From contig NZ_JGZB01000001.1 of assembly GCF_000741255.1 (NCBI RefSeq), forward strand, positions 62,020 to 126,019: a DNA stretch of 64,000 nt, given 5' to 3'. A program made the position numbers and the translations under genes. Of this stretch, positions 54,736-64,000 are shown piece after piece. The notes under the pieces are model-generated. The model ran no database searches, had not been told where the DNA came from, and saw nothing but the letters and a program-made list of their open reading frames with translations. This stretch comes from Bifidobacterium magnum (GTDB taxonomy: Bacteria > Actinomycetota > Actinomycetes > Actinomycetales > Bifidobacteriaceae). Each line of letters starts with the position of its first letter. Position 1 is the first letter of the stretch.

Positions 54736-56265
54736 ATGAAGAGAATGCAACGAATGTGGACCATGGTGTCGGCCGTGGCCGCGCTCGCCACAAGCCTGAC
54801 GTGCGGCGCGGGCGTCGCCCAAGCTGAACAGACCGCGCCGGCGGCGCAGAACGCCGCGACCGCGAGCATCACGATTACGGGTGATGTGAAGGATCGTACG
54901 TTCACGGCCTACCAGCTCGGCACCTACGCGAACGCCAAGGCGAACGAAGATGAGACGACGGTCACCTCGGTGGACTTCAACCAGAACGCCGCATGGAACA
55001 ACGCGCTCGAATCCGCCGCGCAGGCCGAACATATGCCGGCCGACTACCCGGCCAACGCGTCGCTGTCCTACCTGACCACGCTTACGGGAGACCAGCTGCG
55101 CGAAGCGGCCACGAAGCTCGCCGACGCCGTGACGGGCTCGGGCGTCAGCGCCACCATGACCGACACCGCTGCGCAGTTCGACGGCTTGGAGCCGGGCTAC
55201 TACCTCGTGACCGACATGCAGAACGGTGCCCAGTCCGGCGCCCCGATGCTCGTGGGCACCGCGATTCCTTACAACGGCAAGATGCTCGCTTCCATCAACA
55301 ATGGCGCCGAGCTCGGCAAGGCCGTGGCCAAGCCGAACAAGGGCACGCTGCCCACGAAGACCGTGACGGGCGACACGAACGGTACCGCCACGGTGGGCGA
55401 CAAGCTCACCTACACCATCGCCACCACGATTCCGGGCACCGCCGGCTACAGCAACTACAAGCTCACGGTCCGAGACGTCGCGTCCGAAGGCTTGACGATG
55501 CCGAGCGACGCCGCTTCGTTCAAGGTGGCCATTGACGGGGCTCCCGTGGCCGCCGGCCAGTACACGGTTACGCAGAACATGCAGGATTCCGAGTTTCCGA
55601 ACCAGACCGTCACGCTCATCACGCTGGCCAATGTGGCCGGCCAGGACGGCAAGAAGCTGACCGTCACCTACACGGCCATCGTAAACGCCAAGGCCCTCGA
55701 CGGCGTGAAGAATTCCGCTTACGTGCAGCACAACACAGGCGAGTTCGGCGACGGCATCGACTCGCTGCTCAAGACGTACGGCTTCACGTTTACGAAGGTT
55801 GGCGCGGACGGCGTGACGCCGCTTGCAGGCGCCACTTTCGAGCTCAAGGGCGACAGTGTGGGCGCGGACTTCTCCCAGAACGGCGGCGCCGCCACGGCCA
55901 CGTCCGACGACAAGGGCGTGGTGAGCTTCAACGGCTTGGGCGCCGGCCAGTACACGGTCAAGGAAACGAAGGCGCCGGAAGGCTACATGGCCACGATGCT
56001 GCCGACCTTCAAGGTAAGCATTGACGAGAACGGCAACGTGACGTTCTCGAAGGACGCCATGTGGAATCTCGTGACGCCGAGCGACGACAACGGCAAAAGC
56101 GCCCAGGCCACGGCCGCTGTCAAGAACGTCAAGTCCCTGACGCAGCTGCCGCTTACGGGCGCCGCGGGCATCACGCTGCTTGTGGTGGTGGCCGCATTGC
56201 TCGCCGCCGCATGCATGCTTGTGGCCATGCGTTCGCGCATGCTCAAGAAGCAGCTGGAGGACTAG
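54736..56265 (+). CDS. Major pilin (FimA-like, isopeptide-forming, LPxTG)
   Basis: 509 residues from ATG 54736 (AGAGAAGGACC upstream). Signal peptide (MWTMVSAVAALATSLTCGAGVAQAE), a D1-type domain to about 205 with FDGLEPGYYLVTD, then AVAKPNKGTLPTKTV, where a lysine near 190-205 may be the pilin-polymerising residue though no canonical YPK is seen. Central and C-terminal Cna-B domains; the E-box YTVKETKAPEGY supports an internal isopeptide bond. The end has LPLTG (471-475), a membrane helix and RSRMLKKQLED. It forms the shaft, with the tip protein upstream. Strong similarity to the collapsed pilin at 49810. Confidence 0.92.
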   Translation: MKRMQRMWTMVSAVAALATSLTCGAGVAQAEQTAPAAQNAATASITITGDVKDRTFTAYQLGTYANAKANEDETTVTSVDFNQNAAWNNALESAAQAEHMPADYPANASLSYLTTLTGDQLREAATKLADAVTGSGVSATMTDTAAQFDGLEPGYYLVTDMQNGAQSGAPMLVGTAIPYNGKMLASINNGAELGKAVAKPNKGTLPTKTVTGDTNGTATVGDKLTYTIATTIPGTAGYSNYKLTVRDVASEGLTMPSDAASFKVAIDGAPVAAGQYTVTQNMQDSEFPNQTVTLITLANVAGQDGKKLTVTYTAIVNAKALDGVKNSAYVQHNTGEFGDGIDSLLKTYGFTFTKVGADGVTPLAGATFELKGDSVGADFSQNGGAATATSDDKGVVSFNGLGAGQYTVKETKAPEGYMATMLPTFKVSIDENGNVTFSKDAMWNLVTPSDDNGKSAQATAAVKNVKSLTQLPLTGAAGITLLVVVAALLAAACMLVAMRSRMLKKQLED

Positions 56266-56335
56266 TTCTTGTTGGTGTTCAGCGTAGCGGCGGCCGGCCT
56301 TGTATGCGCGCCGTCCGCTGCTACACTGGAACGCT

Positions 56336-57154
56336 ATGAGAATTGCACGTTTTTCCCACAATGACATTCCGCAGTACGCTTTCGTCCAGCATGACGAAAA
56401 CGACGGCAAGGACTATTTGGTAGCGCTCACCGGACATCCGCTTCTTGGACAAGTGGAACCGACCGGTGAGCGTTTTCCTGTTGATGGCGACGGCATCCGG
56501 CTGCTCGCGCCCGTCATCCCTTCTAAGGTGTATGGCCTGGCCAAGAACTACGAGGCCCATGCCGAATTCATGCACGAGCAGGGTTGGACCGAGCAGGAGC
56601 ACGCTCCGCAGGACATGGTGATTTTCACGAAGCCGTCCACTTCCGTGATCGGCCCCGACGATCCGATCGTGTTCCCGTCCATCTCCCACGACATGAACTT
56701 CGAACCGGAACTGGCCGTGGTCATCGGCCGTATCGCCAAGAACGTTTCGGAAAAGGACGCCATGGACTACGTGGTGGGCTTCACCTGCGTCAACGATGTG
56801 ACGCTGCGCGACCTGCAGAACCTCGATCCCATGTGGACGCGTGCCAAGGGCTTCGACACGGCTTGCCCGCTCGGCCCGTGGATCGTGACGAAGGACGAGG
56901 TCGACTGGACGGACGCGCATATTTCGTTCACGTTGAATGGCGAGGACGTGCCGGAAGCGAGCGGTACCACGGCGAACCTCATCCACAAGATCCCCGAGCA
57001 GATCGCCACAATCTCGCAGTTCGCCACGCTGCTGCCGGGCGACGTGATTCTGACGGGCACGCCGTACGCCACGGGAAGCCTGCATCCTGGCGACGAGGCG
57101 ATTGTGCACGTGGAAGGCGTGGGCGATTTGCGCAACGTGGTGGTCCAGGGCTGA
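56336..57154 (+). CDS. Fumarylacetoacetate hydrolase (FAH) family protein
   Basis: 272 residues from ATG 56336; the ribosome site is weak (CTGGAACGCT). VYGLAKNYEAHAEF, MVIFTKPSTSVIGPDDPIVFP, the metal-binding FEPELAVVIGR with two Glu and later VNDVTLRDLQ, RAKGFDTACPLGPWIV and ATLLPGDVILTGTP are the FAH-family motifs. Members are Mg-dependent hydrolases, isomerases or oxaloacetate decarboxylases acting on acyl-pyruvates. The reaction here is not assigned. It is not in an aromatic degradation cluster. Confidence 0.9.
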   Translation: MRIARFSHNDIPQYAFVQHDENDGKDYLVALTGHPLLGQVEPTGERFPVDGDGIRLLAPVIPSKVYGLAKNYEAHAEFMHEQGWTEQEHAPQDMVIFTKPSTSVIGPDDPIVFPSISHDMNFEPELAVVIGRIAKNVSEKDAMDYVVGFTCVNDVTLRDLQNLDPMWTRAKGFDTACPLGPWIVTKDEVDWTDAHISFTLNGEDVPEASGTTANLIHKIPEQIATISQFATLLPGDVILTGTPYATGSLHPGDEAIVHVEGVGDLRNVVVQG

Positions 57155-57467
57155 GTAACCCAAGCTGAAAGAACCGAGCTGAAAATCCCGCTCAAAACCC
57201 CAATCTGGGAACAAGGCGAATCTCTTGTGGGAATTCGCTGGGATTCGTAAGGCTGTCCGCATAATGCAGGCAGCCTCGTTTTATATGCGCGTGACAATGG
57301 CAGAGACAATACGGACTTCGGGGGTTCGTTCCGCGAATATCAAAAGTTGAGTCTTATTCACTCAAGTTTTGGAATAATTGGGAAGGCCCTGTGGTTGGAA
57401 TTATCAGAAACATTGAGGCGTACCACAATGTGCCATGCACTGCGGTACGCGTGACATGGAGGATGAT
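57155..57467. promoter_or_regulatory. clpB upstream region
   Basis: No gene is seen in about 310 bp. It holds the HAIR site at 57346-57366 and the clpB ribosome site TGGAGG (57457-57462). A clear sigma-70 pair overlapping the HAIR site was not identified. Confidence 0.6.
57346..57366. promoter_or_regulatory. HAIR element (HspR operator) upstream of clpB
   Basis: GTTGAGT-N7-ACTCAAG matches the HspR-associated inverted repeat CTTGAGT-N7-ACTCAAG in 13 of 14 positions with the correct 7-bp spacer. HspR represses clpB/dnaK regulons in Actinobacteria. It lies 102 bases before the start codon. Confidence 0.88.
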
Positions 57468-60182
<2,715 letters not shown>

Positions 60183-61689
60183 GCAACACGAGGACGCTCG
60201 ACAATAGCATGGCTGCGCAAGCCAACATCGGATTGAGCAGCCATCCCGTAAACGGGTAGAGCAGTCCTGCGGCCAGTGGAATGCCGATGATGTTGAAAAT
60301 GAAAGTCCACGCCAAATTCTGTCGCACGTTACGCATCGTAGCGTGCGACAGTTGTATTAACGACAATATATGCGAGTGCGTGCTCGGATTGCACAGCAAA
60401 TCCGCTTCCGTCGGATGGTAGTCGTCAATATTGTCCGTATAAATTACCGAAATATCGACGGCGTTGCGTATGGACTCCGCCTCAAGTCCCGTGGAGACGA
60501 ACGCGACAAGCGCGACGCGATTTTTGGTGGACCGCAACGAATCGATTTGATTGGCGGCCGTCGCGAGCGCCGAAATCGAGTGCACGTCGAGTACGGACGT
60601 GCGGATTCCCGCTTTATTGAGCGCGATCATCGCGCTTTTCGCTTCCGTGGCGATCGTATTCGAAAAGACGACGGAACGGATATATTGGGCGCGCTGCAGC
60701 ACGTTGAGATGGACGATGCGCATGCCGTCGCGGTGCGCGCGCTGCAGCGCGAACGAAATGCTCAGCGGCATCGCCCATCCCAGCGCGCACGGGCACGCGA
60801 TAATGAGCACGCTGATCGCGCACAGTACCGCCGTTGGCAGCGCCGGTTGCGGGCCGAACGCGAGCCACAGCGTAAACGTCCACAGCGCGATGATGAGTAC
60901 GACGGGCACGAATATGACGGTGACGCGGTCGACCATGCGCTGGGCCGGGAGCTTGCGCCGGTGCGACATCCAGCGGTCCGTGATGAGCTGGGCGAGCAGC
61001 ACGAGCGTGGTGATCACGCCTACGAACGCGAAATACGTTTGGTTGTCGTTCCATGCGAGCAGACGCGGGAACAGGCAATCGAGCAGGCTGTACGCATAGG
61101 AGCCGATCAATCCGATCGAGGCGAGCGACATCATGTTCGGCGTGCGGTTCACCAGCGCTTTCCATCCGATGACATGGATGGGGGAGGCGCTGTAGAACAT
61201 GACGGGCGTCGCGATGGCGGCCTGCAGCCACGGGTTGACAAGCCAGGCTTTAGCCCGCGAATTGGCGGCGAAATTGTGCACGGCGGGCACGAGCAGCACT
61301 AAACACAATATGGCGGCAACAATCGTGCGGCCTGTCAAATGGGCGATGGGCTGCAGCGAGGACATAACGGCCGGGGAGGTCTGGTCCGCGTCAGGATGCG
61401 TATGGGATGGCGCCTGGGGGCGTGAAGGAAAGAAAAACTGCAGGGCGCAAAGCGTGAGCACTATGGCGATCAACAGTGCCACCACGGTGAAAAAGATATG
61501 CAATCCCATGCCGTTCTCTCTCCAGTTTCAAGTACTACATGCCTAGTTTACGCCGGCACTGTGCCGCCTGACAACACGATGGCGCTACGTTTGGTTAGGC
61601 TGGAACCTATGGCGGAACATATGGATGCAAATAACGGATTTAAACCGACAGGCACAGTCGATCATTCCGATCGGGGAAGTGGAAAGACC

Positions 61690-62289
61690 ATGGAAGATCA
61701 ATTGGATTTCGCAATGATGCAGCCGCGCGAACAGCTGGCCACGATCATCCGCGACCACATGAAAGACCGCCCGTTCTCCGAGCTCACGCCCGTGACCTTC
61801 GACCATCGCGCATCCGCGCTGATCGGCCACATCATTCTCGACACGTTGGAAGAACAAGGCTTCGGCATTGACGACTTCGACGCCGTGGGCGCGCTGACGG
61901 CCGCCGCCGTGCCGATCGTATGCTCGGTGATGAACGCCGCGAACTCGCGCGGCGAAGATCTCGACGGCTTCGTCATGGACTTCGTATACCCGGCCATCAA
62001 GGGGCCGTCTATCGAAGGCAAGCGCGTCGTGCTCATCGACTCGTGGCTGTCGGAAAAGTCGTATGTGCAGACCTCCTCGCTCGTCACGCTGCGCAACGGC
62101 AACGAACTGGGCCTCGACTTCGGCATCATCAAGGCCGAAGGCGCCGAGCCTGTGGCCATCTGCTCGCTGATCGGCGGCGTGGATATGGTCAACCCCACGA
62201 TCAACGTGGTCAACCCCGTAACGGACGACTCGCAGGAACTGCCGTTCGTGGAAATCTTCCAGGAATCAGAATTGAGGGACGCGCAATAG
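61690..62289 (+). CDS. PyrE-like phosphoribosyltransferase domain protein
   Basis: 199 residues from ATG 61690 (GTGGAAAG upstream); ATG 61609 is an in-frame alternative giving 226. MMQPREQLATIIRDHMKDRPF...TPVTFDHRASALIGHIILDTLE, then VGALTAAAVPIVCSVMNAANSRGEDLDGFVMD and the PRPP-loop position KRVVLIDSWLSEKSYVQTSSLVTLRN follow orotate phosphoribosyltransferase-like proteins found in bifidobacteria. The PRPP motif is degenerate (IDSWLSEKSYV instead of DDV.TTG.S), so full OPRT activity is uncertain. Its stop overlaps the start of the methyltransferase gene by one base. Confidence 0.7.
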   Translation: MEDQLDFAMMQPREQLATIIRDHMKDRPFSELTPVTFDHRASALIGHIILDTLEEQGFGIDDFDAVGALTAAAVPIVCSVMNAANSRGEDLDGFVMDFVYPAIKGPSIEGKRVVLIDSWLSEKSYVQTSSLVTLRNGNELGLDFGIIKAEGAEPVAICSLIGGVDMVNPTINVVNPVTDDSQELPFVEIFQESELRDAQ

Positions 62290-63119
62290 TGCATGAGCCT
62301 AACCCCATTGATGTAGCGGCCAAAGCGTCGGGAGAACCCGTATTCAGGGAAGTGGGCCTCGGCCCATGGTCCCAGACACATCCGGGCGAACCGCGCCCCG
62401 ACGACCCGGCCAGCCCCAATTACGATGCACGATACGACACGGAACTGCTCGACGAAGGCGACCGCCGCAACGTGCTCGACCCGTATCGGTACTGGTCCGT
62501 AGAAGCCATCAAGGAAGACCTCGACCGCAAGGGACGCCACAACTTCGAAGTGGCCGTAGAAAACTGGACGCACGACTTCAACATCGGCTCCATGGTCCGC
62601 ACGGCCAACGCTTTCACCGCCCGCACCGTACACATTGTGGGACCGCACAAGTGGAACCGCAAGGGTGCGCTTATGACCGAGCTCTACCAGCACATCGAAA
62701 ACCACGCCTGCATCCAGGGCCTCGTGGACGACTGGCATGCGCGCATCAACGCGGAACGCGAAGACGCCCAGGCGCGCATGGCCGCGCTTGACGAACAGCA
62801 TGCCAACGGCGCCATCGACGACGCGCAATACGAAACGCAATACGCCGCGGCACGCCACGATTACGAGGCGGCGCTCGCCGCGCGCGTGATTGCGCTGGAC
62901 ATTGTGCCGGGCGCCGTGCCCATGGAAACGTACGCGTTCCCTGAACGCTGCCTCATGCTGTTCGGCGCGGAAGGTCCGGGCCTCAGTGAGAAGGCGCTGG
63001 AGTTGGCGGACGACGTCGTGTACATCTCACAATTCGGATCCGTACGCTCGATCAACGCGGGCGCGGCGGCCGCGGTAAGTATGCACGCGTGGATCGCGCA
63101 GCATGCGCACGTGGCGTGA
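62289..63119 (+). CDS. TrmH/SpoU-family RNA methyltransferase
   Basis: 276 residues with a GTG start at 62289 overlapping the upstream TAG; GAGGGA lies about 11 bases before. The three SPOUT motifs are present: NIGSMVRTANAF, FGAEGPGLS and QFGSVRSINAGAAAAV. Between motifs 1 and 2 there is a helical Ala/Glu/Gln-rich insertion (about 155-205) not found in short TrmH proteins. It methylates a ribose 2'-OH of tRNA or rRNA using S-adenosylmethionine; the target base is not predictable. Confidence 0.9.
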   Translation: MHEPNPIDVAAKASGEPVFREVGLGPWSQTHPGEPRPDDPASPNYDARYDTELLDEGDRRNVLDPYRYWSVEAIKEDLDRKGRHNFEVAVENWTHDFNIGSMVRTANAFTARTVHIVGPHKWNRKGALMTELYQHIENHACIQGLVDDWHARINAEREDAQARMAALDEQHANGAIDDAQYETQYAAARHDYEAALAARVIALDIVPGAVPMETYAFPERCLMLFGAEGPGLSEKALELADDVVYISQFGSVRSINAGAAAAVSMHAWIAQHAHVA

Positions 63120-63171
63120 TTTGTAAATTTTCACGGTCCGCTCGTCACAAATGAAACGTATAGTTGGGGCC

Positions 63172-63468
63172 ATGTCTACATTCACACGCGAAGAGATCAC
63201 GCATTTGGGTGACTTGGCCCGAATCGCGTTGACTGAAAAAGAGATTGTCCGCATGCAGGACGAACTCAACAGCATTGCGGAATCGATCAACACCGTGCAG
63301 GAAGTGGCTACCGACGACGTGCAGCCCACCGCCAACCCGGTACCGCTCGAAGCATACTTGCGTCCCGATGTCGCGCAGAAGCCGCTGACGCAGGAACAGG
63401 CCCTTTCCGGCGCTCCTGTGAAGGAAGACGGCATGTTCGTGGCACCGCGCATTCTTGGGGAGGAGTGA
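63172..63468 (+). CDS. gatC: Aspartyl/glutamyl-tRNA amidotransferase subunit C
   Basis: 98 residues from ATG 63172 (TTGGGG just upstream); an earlier ATG at 63151 lacks a site. [20 protein letters not shown] and the C-terminal [32 protein letters not shown] are typical GatC. It stabilises GatA in the GatCAB complex that converts Glu-tRNA(Gln) and Asp-tRNA(Asn) to the amidated forms. One base separates its stop from the gatA start, so they are coupled. Confidence 0.95.
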   Translation: MSTFTREEITHLGDLARIALTEKEIVRMQDELNSIAESINTVQEVATDDVQPTANPVPLEAYLRPDVAQKPLTQEQALSGAPVKEDGMFVAPRILGEE

Positions 63469-63469
63469 T

Positions 63470-64000
63470 ATGAGCGACACCGCAGCACTCGTACAATTGA
63501 CCGCAGCCGAAATGGCTGAAAAGATCCGTAACAAGGAAGTCACGAGCCGCGAACTCGTGGAAGCCCACCTCGCCGTCATCGAGGCCGCCGAGCCGCAACT
63601 GCAGGCGTTCCTCAAGGTGAGCGCCCAGGAAGCGCTCGCCCAGGCCGACGAGTTCGACGCGCTGAGCGACGAGGACAAGGCCAAGCTCCCCGAGCTGGCC
63701 GGCGTCCCGATCGCCATCAAGGACATGATCGTGACGGAAGGCATTGAGACCACCGCCGCGTCTCGCATTCTCGAAGGCTGGGTCCCGCCGTACGACGCGA
63801 CCGTCATCGAGCGCCTCAAGGCCGCCCACATGCCGATTCTCGGCAAGACGAACCTCGACGAGTTCGCCATGGGTTCCTCCACGGAGCACTCCGCCTACCA
63901 GAACACGATGAACCCGTGGAACACCGAGTGCGTGCCGGGCGGTTCCGGCGGTGGCTCCGCCGCGGCCGTGGCTGGCTTCGAAGCCCCGCTCGCGCTGGGC
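63470..64000 (+). CDS. gatA: Aspartyl/glutamyl-tRNA amidotransferase subunit A (5' part)
   Basis: The first 177 codons, cut by the window end. ATG 63470 with GGGAGGAG upstream. [24 protein letters not shown] contains the catalytic Lys and [14 protein letters not shown] is the amidase-signature Ser/Gly motif, in the GSGGGS variant common in Actinobacteria. GatA releases ammonia from glutamine for transamidation. gatB is presumably downstream, beyond the window. Confidence 0.97.
   Translation, partial: MSDTAALVQLTAAEMAEKIRNKEVTSRELVEAHLAVIEAAEPQLQAFLKVSAQEALAQADEFDALSDEDKAKLPELAGVPIAIKDMIVTEGIETTAASRILEGWVPPYDATVIERLKAAHMPILGKTNLDEFAMGSSTEHSAYQNTMNPWNTECVPGGSGGGSAAAVAGFEAPLALG

Overview
The window looks like a chromosomal segment from a high-GC Gram-positive of the family Bifidobacteriaceae, most likely a Bifidobacterium or close relative. 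The evidence is the 16S/23S/5S operon with no spacer tRNAs, an actinobacterial ileS T-box, a HAIR site before clpB, sortase-assembled pili, LacI and MarR circuits of bifidobacterial style, and an embedded low-GC tet(W) cassette. No species is assigned.

Layout. 1-2.1 kb: the end of a family-3 glycosidase and an IS605-type element (divergent tnpA and tnpB) whose TnpA has lost one histidine of its HUH motif. 2.4-9.6 kb: an FMN reductase, a MarR-regulated heterodimeric ABC exporter, three small acidic proteins and a protein phosphatase. 9.7-17.7 kb: T-box plus ileS, a YdjM-like membrane protein, tRNA-Asn, a TetM-like GTPase carrying a palindromic repeat inside its coding sequence, and two small genes. 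18.1-23.3 kb: a complete rRNA operon. 23.3-32.2 kb: a repeat pair, two lipase-like hydrolases, a LacI regulator, a nucleoside hydrolase and a ribokinase, with PRPP synthetase facing them (ribose salvage towards PRPP). 32.4-34.2 kb: rpsF-ssb-rpsR-rplI.

34.3-37.6 kb is an AT-rich array of 30/41-bp units (71-bp period) split by a roughly 2.7-kb tet(W) cassette. That tet(W) has a one-base deletion and should be non-functional as written. 37.7-49.7 kb: an AbiEi/DUF559-like protein, two divergent zinc-ribbon membrane proteins, two identical tRNA-Lys genes, a Dxs-type enzyme, an aquaglyceroporin, a DUF3152 protein, GluQ and YggS.

49.8-56.3 kb holds two pilus loci in tandem. The first is a collapsed pilin gene followed by an intact class C sortase. 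The second is an intact VWA tip protein and major pilin with no sortase. Upstream of the tip gene is an 18-bp palindrome matching, at 16 of 18 positions, the LacI-type operator in front of the nucleoside hydrolase. 56.3-64 kb: an FAH-family hydrolase, clpB, an eroded P-type-ATPase-like protein, a phosphoribosyltransferase, a TrmH/SpoU methyltransferase, gatC and the start of gatA.

The least explained structures are (i) a dispersed palindromic repeat (four copies; 15-18-bp stem, 18-nt loop with an invariant CACGCCG core, one pair showing compensatory stem changes) and (ii) the 71-bp-period array that was entered by the tet(W) cassette.
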